From assembly GCF_001735805.1 (NCBI RefSeq), contig NZ_CP017248.1:9486001-9550000 (forward strand): DNA of 64,000 nucleotides. The letters are read 5' to 3'. Of this stretch, positions 9,010 through 18,630 are shown piece by piece. A program made the translations under genes and the position numbers. The DNA is from Streptomyces fodineus (GTDB taxonomy: Bacteria > Actinomycetota > Actinomycetes > Streptomycetales > Streptomycetaceae). Below the pieces are notes generated by a model that saw only the letters and a program-made list of their open reading frames with translations, searched no databases and was not told where the DNA came from. Every line of letters starts with the position of its first letter. Within the stretch, counting starts at the first letter, position 1.

Positions 9010-9603
9010 TCGTACTCGCCCTTCGGGCCGATCGGGGTGTCGTACGGGATGATCCGCGCTTTATGTCGCCGAGCGTCGCACTGGCCCGGGGTCCAGACGG
9101 AGGCCGACTTCTGGGACGTGGCGCTCCTGCTGAGCGGGGAGCCGGTCGAGTGCAGGCACCGGGTCCCGGTGCCCGACTGAGTTCGCTGGCCGAACTGAAC
9201 GCGAGTTGCTGAAGCCGTTTCCGGCCGAACCGTTCGAAACCGGCTGGCTGTTCACCGAATCCTACTGCCTTGCCACAACTCGGCCCCGCGCCCCAAAGCC
9301 CGATTTCGCCGAAGGATGAGGCCACTTACTGCCTGCCGGTCTGGGAGTAGATGAATCGGACGGCGAGTTTTTCGATGTGAGGACCGGCCCGGTCTGCCAG
9401 GGCGAGACCGACCGCGGCCGCGAACCAGGAGATCGCCACCTCCCGCGAGGCGTACGAGACCGAAGCCGTGGCCGGCTTCGGTCCGGCCGGTGAATGCACC
9501 GGAGGACACATTCCAAGCGGTTTGGTCAATATTTACTTTTCCGGAATCCGTCTGCATAGTGACGCCTCGAAATACTGGTGCGTTGAGCCGAGGGGACCTT
9601 TTC
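9010..9603. other. Gene-poor stretch upstream of the HelD-type gene
   Basis: No supported gene. A plus-strand fragment near 9105-9178 reads ADFWDVALLLSGEPVECRHR and is followed by a stop; it may be a degraded piece. A minus-strand frame at 9326-9529 (67 codons) ends in EKLAVRFIYSQTGRQ and cannot be excluded as a small gene. The AT-richer patch 9520-9560 probably holds the promoter of the downstream motor-ATPase gene. Confidence 0.4.
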
Positions 9604-11730
9604 TTGTCTCAGATCAACGATGGTGCCGCGCGCGAGGTGGAACTTGAGCGAGTTCAGGTTTCTGCCATAGGCGAGCTGCTCCACGAGCGGCTGGCCGGGG
9701 CGCGGGAGCAGCTGGCGCTCGTGCTCGCCTCGCCGTCCGACGGCGCGGGCGAGGCGTACGAGAGGGAGGTGGCGGCCGGGCGGCTGGCGGGGGAGGTCCG
9801 TCGGCTGCAGGGGGCCGAGGACGGGTTGGTCTTCGGCCGGATCGACCTGGCGGACGGGACCGTCCTGCGGATCGGGCGGCTGGGGCTGCAAAGGGACTTG
9901 GACGAGCTGCCACTGCTGGTGGATTGGCGGGCCGAGGCCGCGCGGCCTTTCTACGAGGCGACGCCGGTTCATCCCATGGGGCTGCGGCGGCGCCGCCATC
10001 TGCGCCTGGCGGGCCGCACGGTGGTCGGCGTGAGCGATGAGCTGCTTGACGGCTCCGCGCCCACCGGACAGGACGTGGTCGGCGACGGTCCGTTGACCGC
10101 GGCGCTCCAGGCTCGGCGCACGGGTCGGATGGGTGCTGCGGTCGCCACGCTCCAGGCCGAGCAGGACGAGATCGTCCGGTCGCCGCACCGCGGGGTAACG
10201 GTGGTGCAGGGCGGCCCGGGCACCGGAAAGACGGTGGTGGCGCTGCACCGCGCCGCGTATGTGCTGTACGCGTTCCCGAAGGCAGCCGAACGCGGCGTGC
10301 TCGTACTGGGGCCGAACGCGCGGTTCCTCGACTACATCAGCCAGGTCCTGCCCTCGCTCGGGGAGAACGACGTCGTCTTGGCGACGTGCGAGGAACTGGC
10401 CGGCGTCGTACCGGGCGCCGCGGACGCCTTCGAGGTGGCGCGCTTGAAAGGGGGTGCCGCACTGGCCGACGCGCTGGCCGCTGTGGTCCGCTCACGGCAG
10501 GCCACGGGCGGCGACTTCGACATCCGGGTCGGGCAGGAGTGGATTCGTCTGCAGGACAAGGATGTCGCACAAGCGCGGGAAGCGGCACAGACCAGTGGTC
10601 TCGCGCACAACCGGGCGCGTCGGCTGTTCAAGGAGCTGTTGGTCGACGCCGTCGTCCGTGAGCTCGCCCGCAGTGGTGCCGAGGTGCTTGAACGTATCGA
10701 CGCTGAGGTCGCGCAACTGACCGGCCTCGACCTGGACCGGGCCGCGGCAGCGGATCTGCGCCGCCTCGGTCTTGACGACGCGCCCGCCACAGGCGCCGAC
10801 GAGTTCGACGCCGACGCCGTGCGCGCCGACCTCCTGGACGATGCCTTGCTCGATCAGGCCGTCGAGGACCTGTGGCCGCGGCTCACGCCCGACGATGTGG
10901 TCCGCACCCTGCTGACGGACGGCGACGCGCCGGCCGCGTACCTGCGGCAGTTCACCGACGAGCAGCGGGCCCTGCTGCGGCGAACGCCCGGTGCGCCCTG
11001 GACGGACGCCGATGTGCCGCTTCTCGACGAGGCGGCGAGCCTGGTCGACGGCCCGCCTGAGCAGGTCTTCGGGCACGTCGTCGTCGACGAGGCACAAGAG
11101 CTCACCGCCATGCAGTGGCGGATGATCGTGCGCCGTTGCCCGGGCAGGTCGATGACACTGGTCGGAGATTTCGCCCAGGCAGGCCCGGCGACGGTGGCCC
11201 GGGACTGGAAGGAGGCACTCGGCCCGCACCTCGGACGGCGCTTCGACCTGCGCACCCTGACCGTCGGCTACCGGACCACGCAGGAGATCCTCGCCGCCAC
11301 AGGGGACTTGCTCGCCCGGATCGCCCCCGGCCGGCCACCGATCCGATCGATCCGGCGCGGCGAGGTGCCTCGAACCCTTGCCGCGGACCCTGAATCGCTC
11401 GTCACCGCCCTCGTGCGGGAGTTGCGAGAGCAGGGTGCGGCGTATCCGGGCGAGTTGGTCGGTGTGATCTGCGCCGACGGCCGGACGGAGCAGCTCGCGA
11501 CTGCGGGGATCGAGCAGCATGCCCGACTGGTGCCGGCCTCACAGGCGCGCGGCTTGGAGTTCGACGCCGCCGTCGTGGTCGACCCGGACGGGATCACCGC
11601 CGCCCGCCCCGGGGGCGAGCGCGACCTGTACGTCGCCCTCACCCGGGCCACCAAGCGACTGTGCACCATCACCGTCTCGCCTACAGAGCCCGGTAGCAGT
11701 CACTCAGCGCGCACGGACCACAGAAGCTGA
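9604..11730 (+). CDS. HelD-family RNA polymerase-associated motor ATPase (UvrD-like)
   Basis: The protein is 708 residues. The start is assigned to a TTG at 9604 because AGGGGA lies 7 nt upstream, while the in-frame ATG at 9490 has no ribosome site. An N-terminal coiled segment (about 1-60) is followed by a superfamily 1 ATPase: Walker A GGPGTGKT near residue 203, motif II VVDEAQE near 493, SQARGLEFD near 647 and ALTRATKRL near 676. HelD proteins bind RNA polymerase, open its clamps and release nucleic acid; the actinobacterial HelR branch also confers rifamycin tolerance by dislodging the drug. I saw no rifamycin-associated inverted repeat upstream. Assignment to HelD over other UvrD-like enzymes is inference from size and N-terminal layout. 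Confidence 0.8.
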   Translation: MSQINDGAAREVELERVQVSAIGELLHERLAGAREQLALVLASPSDGAGEAYEREVAAGRLAGEVRRLQGAEDGLVFGRIDLADGTVLRIGRLGLQRDLDELPLLVDWRAEAARPFYEATPVHPMGLRRRRHLRLAGRTVVGVSDELLDGSAPTGQDVVGDGPLTAALQARRTGRMGAAVATLQAEQDEIVRSPHRGVTVVQGGPGTGKTVVALHRAAYVLYAFPKAAERGVLVLGPNARFLDYISQVLPSLGENDVVLATCEELAGVVPGAADAFEVARLKGGAALADALAAVVRSRQATGGDFDIRVGQEWIRLQDKDVAQAREAAQTSGLAHNRARRLFKELLVDAVVRELARSGAEVLERIDAEVAQLTGLDLDRAAAADLRRLGLDDAPATGADEFDADAVRADLLDDALLDQAVEDLWPRLTPDDVVRTLLTDGDAPAAYLRQFTDEQRALLRRTPGAPWTDADVPLLDEAASLVDGPPEQVFGHVVVDEAQELTAMQWRMIVRRCPGRSMTLVGDFAQAGPATVARDWKEALGPHLGRRFDLRTLTVGYRTTQEILAATGDLLARIAPGRPPIRSIRRGEVPRTLAADPESLVTALVRELREQGAAYPGELVGVICADGRTEQLATAGIEQHARLVPASQARGLEFDAAVVVDPDGITAARPGGERDLYVALTRATKRLCTITVSPTEPGSSHSARTDHRS

Positions 11731-11888
11731 ACCAGAACCACCTGGCGTTCAGTCGTACTCAGAACCACCATCGTGGCTGCCGGACCCAGCGCGGCCAACT
11801 GTCGTGCCCCCGGGCCCACAACAGCGCTCAGCCGGAGTCACCTGCACTGACCGTGAAAAGGACTTCGCGGTCTTCTCCTGGGCCAGGC

Positions 11889-12986
11889 ATGATTCCGACC
11901 GTGTATGAAGGCAAGGGCCATCGCGGGCAGGGACGGTACGCCCTGACGGAGTCGGACCACGGCCACGTCTGGGGGGTCTGTGCCGAGGTGGACGGACTCT
12001 TCAGGGAACCCAGGCGCGGGACGTACGTACTCTTCGGCTGGGTACCGGACGGCGCCCAGGTGCGCGGCTGGGTCGGATGCCGGGTGTGGCTGGTACCGGA
12101 AGACAGCACGCTCGACCCATGGCTGCTGGAGGACGCTGAAAGCCTCGGACGGCACCCGCGAACGGATGGTCTCGTGCTCACCGGCCTGGACGACTACATG
12201 GGCCCGCCGGAGGGACACCGGGCACCGGTCCGTCTGCACGACGAGCACCGGTGGCTGGGCTCGTGCCGGGAGTTCGCACGCGTCCTGCCCGACGCGCAGG
12301 CTGCGCCCCCGCTCGTCCTGCGGGGCCTCTCGCCAAGCGATCGGCTGCGGCGGGCACTGGCGACGGGCACCCGGCGCACGCTGGACCTGGACGAGGCCTG
12401 GCTGGAGATACGGGACGACAACGGCGATCCGCTCACCGACCGGCTGCTGCGGCCCAGGGTACGTGCGTGGCTCCCCTCCTCCCACGGGTCGGATCTGATC
12501 GACCTGGAACTCGACGAAGAGCTCCACAGACCCGTACCCGGGTATGCCCGTCCCGTCTGGGACCGCTGGCTCGCCGGCCCGCCGGAGACCCCCGGCGGCT
12601 GGGTCGGCCTGGATACCCGGCAGCGCGAGGCGTGGCTCGAGCTCGTGCGCGAGCGGCGCTGCAAGCCCAAGCACCAGGGCCGACCGGTCGGACACGTGTA
12701 CGAGCTGGATGGCCGGCACATCACCGACGAGCCCAGCCTCTTCTTGGCACTCGGCGAGGCCGTCAACGGACCGGGCGGCTACTTCGGCGGCTGCGTGGAC
12801 GCCCTCGTGGACTGCCTGCGCGGCGACTTCGGCTACACCGCCCCCGCAACCCTGCTCTGGCGGGACGCCGCGACCGCCCGCGAGCACCTGTCCCACGTCC
12901 TGACATCGGAGGGCGAACCGTACGACCTGGTCGCCCTGGTGCTCGAAGTCCTGGCCGAGGGCCGAATGCGCGTCACCTTCACGTGA
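11889..12986 (+). CDS. Protein with C-terminal barstar domain
   Basis: About 365 residues from the ATG at 11889 (a GTG at 11901 is possible). The last 100 residues read as a barstar fold: GHVYELDGRHITDEPSLFLA, then GPGGYFGGCVDALVDCL, then LLWRD and a hydrophobic C-terminal strand. Barstar inhibits the ribonuclease barnase by blocking its active site. The first 260 residues hold WVGCRVWLVPED and repeated beta-type segments that I do not recognise. No barnase-like ribonuclease gene is nearby, so the target is unknown; such orphan barstar-domain proteins occur in Streptomyces. Confidence 0.8.
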   Translation: MIPTVYEGKGHRGQGRYALTESDHGHVWGVCAEVDGLFREPRRGTYVLFGWVPDGAQVRGWVGCRVWLVPEDSTLDPWLLEDAESLGRHPRTDGLVLTGLDDYMGPPEGHRAPVRLHDEHRWLGSCREFARVLPDAQAAPPLVLRGLSPSDRLRRALATGTRRTLDLDEAWLEIRDDNGDPLTDRLLRPRVRAWLPSSHGSDLIDLELDEELHRPVPGYARPVWDRWLAGPPETPGGWVGLDTRQREAWLELVRERRCKPKHQGRPVGHVYELDGRHITDEPSLFLALGEAVNGPGGYFGGCVDALVDCLRGDFGYTAPATLLWRDAATAREHLSHVLTSEGEPYDLVALVLEVLAEGRMRVTFT

Positions 12987-13133
12987 TACGGCTTGGCGCC
13001 AGGACCCCGTGGGGCGGTAACGGGGCAGTCCTTCTGCGAGGTCGGGGCTCAGCAACGGGTGCCCCCCTGGTTGATCGGCGCGCGCCGCTTGCCCGTGTGG
13101 CGTGTGGTCCGCGCCGTTTGAGACGGTGAGGGC

Positions 13134-13844
13134 ATGCACGAGATCGACCGGGCCGCGGGGGACGCGGCACAGCGGGTCCTGGTGGTGGATGACGACCCGG
13201 ACGTACGGGACGCCGTCGAGGACGGCCTGACCGTGGCGGGCTACACGGTACGAGGAGCCGCCGACGGGCTCGCCGCGCTGAGCGAGGTGTCGGCCTGGCA
13301 GCCCGACGCCGTCGTACTGGACGTGATGATGCCGGTCCTGGACGGGCTGGCTGTCTGCCGCAGGTTGCGCGGCCTCGGCGACCGGACACCGGTGCTGGTG
13401 CTGACCGCCCTGGACTCGGTGCGCGAACGGGTGGACGGCCTCGATGCGGGCGCCGACGACTACCTTGTGAAACCCTTCGCGCTGGAGGAACTCCTCGCCC
13501 GCGTACGGGCGTTGCTGCGCCGCGCCGTGCCGGACGGCGGGGCCGGCGCGCTGTGCTTCGCGGACTTGCGGGTGGACCCGGCGACCCGGACGGGCAGCCG
13601 GGGTGGGCGCCCGCTGGAGTTCACCCGTACCGAGTTCGCGCTGCTGGAACTGCTGTTGCGCAACCCCGGCCGGGTACTGTCCAAAGAGCTGATGACCGAG
13701 CGTGTGTGGGGTGGCGACTTCGGCACCGAGTCCAACTCCCTGGCCGTGTACATCGGATACCTGCGCCGCAAGCTGGAGGCCGGCGGCGAGCCCCGCCTCG
13801 TACACACGGTCCACGGTGTGGGCTACACGATGGATACCGCGTGA
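13134..13844 (+). CDS. OmpR-family response regulator
   Basis: The 236-residue protein has a receiver domain (about 14-125) with the acidic pair DD at 19-20, phospho-acceptor Asp63 in VVLDVMMP and Lys113 in VKPF. It is followed by a winged-helix DNA-binding domain (about 140-234) with FTRTEFALLELLL and YIGYLRRKLE. Its stop codon overlaps the ATG of the downstream kinase gene, so the pair is translationally coupled. The target genes are unknown; the adjacent secreted glycosidase-like gene is the obvious candidate. Confidence 0.95.
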   Translation: MHEIDRAAGDAAQRVLVVDDDPDVRDAVEDGLTVAGYTVRGAADGLAALSEVSAWQPDAVVLDVMMPVLDGLAVCRRLRGLGDRTPVLVLTALDSVRERVDGLDAGADDYLVKPFALEELLARVRALLRRAVPDGGAGALCFADLRVDPATRTGSRGGRPLEFTRTEFALLELLLRNPGRVLSKELMTERVWGGDFGTESNSLAVYIGYLRRKLEAGGEPRLVHTVHGVGYTMDTA

Positions 13845-15283
13845 TGAGGCCGCCCGGTCACTCTCGCGGCCGCTGGAGGCGCCGCAGGCCCCTGCGTACG
13901 CGGCTGGCGCTGATCACCTCGGCCACGGTGGCCGCGGTCCTGCTCGGCGCTTGTGCCGCGGCGTTCCTGGTGATCCGCTACGAGCTCACCCGGCAGCTCG
14001 ACCTCCAACTCGTCCAGCAGGCCCACCAGATCCTGCGCCAACAGCACCACCCGGCACCGCAGGTCCTCCAGGGTGACTGCGCTTGGCCTGCGGCGCCCGC
14101 CTGCGCCCAGGTCGTCGCAGCCGAACCCGGCGCCGACCCGCCGACGCCGTACCTGCTGCCGGTGCGCCCCGGGACCCGCCTGGTCGCATCCGGACGACAG
14201 CGCGGCGGCTACAGCGACATCACCTACGCCGGACGCCCGGCCCGGATGCTCACGCTCCCGGCCGGCACAGACCGGGCCCTGCAGGTGGCCGTGGGCGCCG
14301 ACGGCGTACGCGCCGCGGTCCGGCAGGCCGGGCAGCTGATGGCCGCGGTCGGCGGGGCAGGGGTGCTGCTGGCAGGGGTGCTGGGCTACGCGGCCGCCCG
14401 TACCGGGCTGTCGCCGGTCGCCCGGCTGACCGCCACCGCCGAGCGGATCGCGGCCACCCGGGACGCCCGGCACCGCATCGAGCTCCCGCCGGGACCGCCC
14501 GGGCGGCAGGACGAGGTGACCCGTCTCGCGGCCACCTTCAACACCATGCTCGGCGAACTGGAGCAGTCGGTCGCCGCCCAGCGTCGCCTGGTCGCCGACG
14601 CCTCCCACGAGCTGCGCACCCCGCTGACCGCGCTGCGCACGAACGCCGAACTCCTCGCCGCCTGCGAGCGGCTCACCCCCGCCCAGCGTGAACGGGCCTC
14701 CGGCGCACTCGGGCGTCAGCTGCGCGAGGTCACGCGACTCGTCGGCGACCTGGTCGAACTGGCCCGTGACGAGGAACCGCAGCCGTTGGTCGAGCGGGTC
14801 CGCCCCGCCGAACTCGCCGAGCAGTGCGTACGGTCCGCGCGCGACAACTGGCCCGGCATCCGCTTCACGCTGGAGATCGCCGATGGCGCGACACGGGCGA
14901 CCGTGGACGGCGTCCCGGCCCGCCTGGCCCGGCTGCTCGGCAACCTCCTCGACAACGCGGCCAAGTTCAGCCCTCCCAGCGGCCCGGTCGAAGTGGCCGT
15001 GCGGGACGCGGCGGACAGCGTAGAGGTGTCCGTACGCGATCACGGGGCCGGGATCGCGGCGCAGGACCTGCCGTACGTTTTCGACCGCTTCTACCGTTCC
15101 CCCGCCGCCCGCGCCCTGCCCGGCTCGGGGCTGGGCCTGGCCATGGCCCTGCAGATCGCCCGCGCGCACGGCGCCGACCTCACCGCACACGCGGCACCCG
15201 GCGGCGGGGCACTGTTCCGGCTGCGGCTGCCGACGGCCACCGAGCCACGGCACAAGAGCCTCGTTCATAAGGAGCCTTCTTAG
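13844..15283 (+). CDS. Sensor histidine kinase partner of the OmpR-type regulator
   Basis: The 479-residue protein starts at an ATG overlapping the regulator stop (TGATG). It has a membrane helix at about 22-46, an extracellular sensor region of about 120 residues with two cysteines (GDCAW, PACAQ), and a second helix (about 165-185). A HAMP domain follows, then the phospho-acceptor His255 in DASHELRTPL, the N box LLGNLLDNAAKFS, and the G boxes VRDHGAGI and GSGLGLAMA. The layout is that of MprB/CutS-type kinases. The paired cysteines outside the membrane suggest a disulfide-stabilised sensor; the signal is unknown. Confidence 0.94.
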   Translation: MRPPGHSRGRWRRRRPLRTRLALITSATVAAVLLGACAAAFLVIRYELTRQLDLQLVQQAHQILRQQHHPAPQVLQGDCAWPAAPACAQVVAAEPGADPPTPYLLPVRPGTRLVASGRQRGGYSDITYAGRPARMLTLPAGTDRALQVAVGADGVRAAVRQAGQLMAAVGGAGVLLAGVLGYAAARTGLSPVARLTATAERIAATRDARHRIELPPGPPGRQDEVTRLAATFNTMLGELEQSVAAQRRLVADASHELRTPLTALRTNAELLAACERLTPAQRERASGALGRQLREVTRLVGDLVELARDEEPQPLVERVRPAELAEQCVRSARDNWPGIRFTLEIADGATRATVDGVPARLARLLGNLLDNAAKFSPPSGPVEVAVRDAADSVEVSVRDHGAGIAAQDLPYVFDRFYRSPAARALPGSGLGLAMALQIARAHGADLTAHAAPGGGALFRLRLPTATEPRHKSLVHKEPS

Positions 15284-15306
15284 AACCACCCGGAACGCTG
15301 TGGGCC

Positions 15307-17319
15307 ATGAACTCCACGACTTCTCATCGTGCGGTCCGCACCCGCAACCGGCGCATCGCCGCGCTCGCGCTGCTCGGCGCCGGTGCCGCGACACTGTACG
15401 GGGTGACCTGGGGGTCCGCCTCGGGTGCCGGCCACCCGGGCGTCCGAGCCAACGGCACGACGGTCTACGTGCCCGTCACCGGAGGCACGGCCGAGGTCCG
15501 GGCGGACTCCCTCGCGGTGGAGGTGGCAGCCGACGACGGCCGCCGCCTTGCGCTCTCCGCGCCCGCCGCGGGGGCGCTCGGCCGCCTGGGGCCGATCTCC
15601 GTCGACGGTGGTACGGCCCACTGGACCCTGCCCGACCGGCACCTGAAGGTCACCGCCGCCGCGGAACAGGGGCGGCTCAAGGTCACCGTGCACAGCGACC
15701 GGGAAGGCACCACGCTGGCCTGGCCGGCCACCGGCGCCGACCCCGCCGCATCCGCCGTGCAGATCCCGCGCGGCGAGGGGCTCGGTGTCCCCGCCGCCGA
15801 TCCGTGGTGGAACACCAACGCCAACGGACTGGCCGGCCACACCTACGACCTCACGGCCGATCTCACGATGCCGCTCTGGGGCTACACCCTCGGCAGCCAC
15901 GGCGTCAGCTACCTCGTCCCCCACCCCGCGGGCACCTCGCTCGGCTTCACCTCGGTCGGCGGGCGGCTGCGGGGCACCAGCGCGCACACCTTCTCCCCGC
16001 GCGAGGGCACCGAGGACTACACCGTCACCTTCGCCCTCACCGACCCGTCCCCGGTCGCCCCCGCACTGGACTACCGCCGGTGGCTGGCGGACCACGGCCA
16101 ACTCGTCACCCTCAACCACAAGATCGCCGCCAACCCCAGGGTCGCCCGGCTCCTCGGCGCCTTCCACGCCTACACCTGGGGCACCACCCGCACGGCCCAG
16201 GGAGTCCAGCGGATGAAGGCACTCGGCTTCACCCGGATGTGGCTCGGCTACGACGCCGACGGGCACCCGATGGACGCTCCGGCGGTCGCCGCAGCCAAGC
16301 GAGCGGGGTATCTGTCCGGCCCGTACGACTCCTTCGCCAACGGCCAGGACCCGGCCACCTCCGACGCGCCGACCTCGACGTGGCCGTCCCCGGTGTACCC
16401 GGACTACTGCGTGCGGAACGCCGACGGCTCGGTGAAGGCGGGCTTTCACGACCGCGGCTGCTACCTCAGCTCGCAGGCCTTCCAGCAGAGCGAGCCGACC
16501 GAGCACCACCTGGCGCGGCGTACGGGCCAGATGACCGCCAACGGCGCCGACAGCTACTTCCTCGACGTCGACGCGGCGGGTGAGCTCTTCGACGACCATG
16601 CGCCCTCGCACCCCATGAACCGGCAGCAGGACCAGGCCAACCGCATCGCCCGGATGGGCGCCCTGTCCGGCCCCGACAAGCTGGTCCTCGGCTCGGAGAG
16701 TGCCGGAAGCTGGGCGAGTCCGGTCATCGCCTTCAGCCACGGCTCACAGACCCCGGTCGCCGACGGGCTGTGGCCGCTGGAGCGCGACAAGTCCGTCTGG
16801 GGCGGCTACGCGCCGGCCGGCGCGCCCGGCACCTTCTTCAAGCCGGTCACTCTCCCGCCGGACCTGGTCAAGGCCATGTTCGACCCCCGCTACCGCATAC
16901 CGCTCTACGAAACCGCGCTGCACGATTCGCTGGTCAACGCCGACCGCTGGGAACTGCCGTACACCAAGTTCCCCGCGCTGCAGACCGATCGAGCACTGCT
17001 CGCGATCCTGTACAACACGCCGCTCAACCTCGTCCTCGACGGCCCCACTCTGGACGCCCAGGGCCGCCGCCTCGCCTCGCTGCAGCGCTACTTCGCCCCA
17101 CTGCACCAGGCCGCGGGCACCCGGCCGATGACCGGCTTCCGCCTGCTCACCCCGGACCACAGGGTCCAGCAGTCGACGTTCGGCGACGGCGTGCTACGCG
17201 TCACCGCCAACTTCGGTACGAAGGCCTACGGTTCCCTGCCGGCAGGCTGTGTCGACGCGACGCTGCGCGGCGACCACCAGCCCCGCAGGCTCTGCCCGGC
17301 GCGGGACTCAAACCAGTAG
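15307..17319 (+). CDS. Secreted glycoside-hydrolase-like protein
   Basis: The 670-residue protein starts 24 nt after the kinase stop, so it is probably part of the two-component operon. Residues 1-42 form a signal peptide (NRRIAALALLGAGAATLYG). A beta-sandwich-like N-terminal region (about 50-255) precedes a barrel-like core containing AFHAYTWGT, GFTRMWLGYDADG, NGADSYFLDVDAAGELFDDH and KLVLGSESAG. The Asp in FLDVD and the Glu in GSESAG are good candidates for catalytic carboxylates. The order resembles uncharacterised actinobacterial glycosidases distantly like GH101-type enzymes. The family is not certain and the substrate is unknown. Confidence 0.7.
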   Translation: MNSTTSHRAVRTRNRRIAALALLGAGAATLYGVTWGSASGAGHPGVRANGTTVYVPVTGGTAEVRADSLAVEVAADDGRRLALSAPAAGALGRLGPISVDGGTAHWTLPDRHLKVTAAAEQGRLKVTVHSDREGTTLAWPATGADPAASAVQIPRGEGLGVPAADPWWNTNANGLAGHTYDLTADLTMPLWGYTLGSHGVSYLVPHPAGTSLGFTSVGGRLRGTSAHTFSPREGTEDYTVTFALTDPSPVAPALDYRRWLADHGQLVTLNHKIAANPRVARLLGAFHAYTWGTTRTAQGVQRMKALGFTRMWLGYDADGHPMDAPAVAAAKRAGYLSGPYDSFANGQDPATSDAPTSTWPSPVYPDYCVRNADGSVKAGFHDRGCYLSSQAFQQSEPTEHHLARRTGQMTANGADSYFLDVDAAGELFDDHAPSHPMNRQQDQANRIARMGALSGPDKLVLGSESAGSWASPVIAFSHGSQTPVADGLWPLERDKSVWGGYAPAGAPGTFFKPVTLPPDLVKAMFDPRYRIPLYETALHDSLVNADRWELPYTKFPALQTDRALLAILYNTPLNLVLDGPTLDAQGRRLASLQRYFAPLHQAAGTRPMTGFRLLTPDHRVQQSTFGDGVLRVTANFGTKAYGSLPAGCVDATLRGDHQPRRLCPARDSNQ

Positions 17320-17852
17320 GCGCGGCGGCGGGCGCGCAGGCCAGGTAGACGGTCACGGCTCCGTTGGTCTGGGGGTGCTGCTGTTCCCGCTGGGCTGGGA
17401 CTTCGAGCGTGGGTGGCGATGGGTGGCTCGCAGTTCCTCTCGCTCGGCTGCGTGGCGGGAGCGCAGTTGGCGCTCGGCCCCACTTCGCCTTCTCTGGCAA
17501 GGCCACCGTGTTGGCCACGCACCGGCCGCTCGATCCCCGGCAGGGCGAACGCCAGAGGCCCCTCGTCTCTCCCGCTACAAGCTGTCGTCGGTCACCACAC
17601 CGAGGCGGCCGGCGGCTCCACGTCGCCGTAATAGCCGTATCGGCCGTTGATGCAGGACCAGCCATCGAAACCGTCCGACTTCCACAGCTGCGCGCACGGG
17701 AGCACGGCCGGGAAGCTGCCGGTTCTCTCGGAGCGGCAGCCCCAGTTGCTGGTCGCTGCCGAAGCATTGCTCGTGCCTGTCACGACATCGCCCGCGTTCG
17801 GGTCGGTGAGCGGGCTCTGCCCGGCGGATCATGTCACCACTAGGCTGCGACG
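17320..17852. other. Gene-poor stretch with one possible small fragment
   Basis: No supported gene. The best candidate is a minus-strand frame at 17592-17783 (GTG start, 63 codons) with third-position GC bias. It includes SNWGCRSERTG, PCAQLWKSDGFDGWSC and GRYGYYGD. The paired cysteines and aromatic residues look like part of a small exported protein, but no signal peptide is attached, so this may be a 3' remnant. Confidence 0.3.
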
Positions 17853-18607
17853 ATGGAACGCGTAACCGATGTGCCTGAAAGTCTCGCCCAGCCGGCAGAT
17901 CCGGCCCAGGCGAATGGCTACGACCGCTTCGCCGAGGCGTACTCGGCGGAGACCGAGAACAACCTCGTGAACGCGTACTACGCGCGACCCGCGATGTTGG
18001 CCCTCGCCGGAGACGTGGCCGGCCGCCGGATCCTGGACGCCGGCTGCGGCTCAGGCCCCCTGTGTCCGCTGCATTGCGCGACCGCGGTGCCATCGTCACC
18101 GGCATCGACTCCAGCGCTGGGATGCTGGCGCTGGCGAGGCGGCGGCTCGGTGACGACGTGGCCCTGCACGTGGTCGATCTGCGCGCCCGCCTGCCGTTCG
18201 GCGACGGTGCGTTCGATGACGTGGTCGCGTCGCTGGTCTTGCACTACCTGGAGGACTGGGGGCCGACGCTTGCCGAGTTGCGGCGAGTGCTCAGGCCCGG
18301 CGGTCGGCTGATCGCGTCGGTGGATCACCCTTTCGTGGCCTACACGTTCCAGGATCCCCGGCCCGACTACTTTGCGACCACCAGCTATACCTTCGACTGG
18401 ACGTTCAACGGGCAGTCCGTCCCGATGCGGTTCTGGAGCAGGCCGCTGCACGCGATGACCGATGCCTTCACCGCTGCCGGCTTCCGGCTTTCCGCCATCA
18501 GCGAGCCGCAGCCCGACCCGGCCGCCCGTGAACTGTTCCCCGACGGATTCCATGACCTTTCGACCAAAACCTGCTTCCTGTTCTTCGTCGTCGAGGTACC
18601 TTCATAG
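17853..18607 (+). pseudogene. Class I SAM methyltransferase with a 2-nt frameshift
   Basis: The first frame (ATG 17853) gives NGYDRFAEAYSAETENN and the SAM-binding motif ILDAGCGSGPL. The rest of the Rossmann fold continues in another frame from about 18062: AALRDRGAIVTGIDSS, VVDLRARLPF, VVASLVLHYLEDW and LRPGGRLIASVDHPF, with stop at 18607. The junction reads ccctgtgtccgctg; removing one of the two tg units restores a single 250-residue frame. This is either a real tandem-dinucleotide insertion that kills the gene or a sequencing error. Intact, it would resemble UbiE/Methyltransf_11 enzymes of unknown substrate. Confidence 0.8.
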
Positions 18608-18630
18608 TCGGCCCTGGCACAACTGCCGCG

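Noticed and set aside
9480..9603. A rifamycin-associated element upstream of the HelD-type gene
   Set aside because: I looked for the known GC-rich inverted repeat of rifamycin-inducible genes and did not find one by eye.
13823..15394. A 523-codon minus-strand frame over the histidine kinase
   Set aside because: The plus-strand kinase has all expected boxes and is coupled to its regulator; the reverse frame has none.
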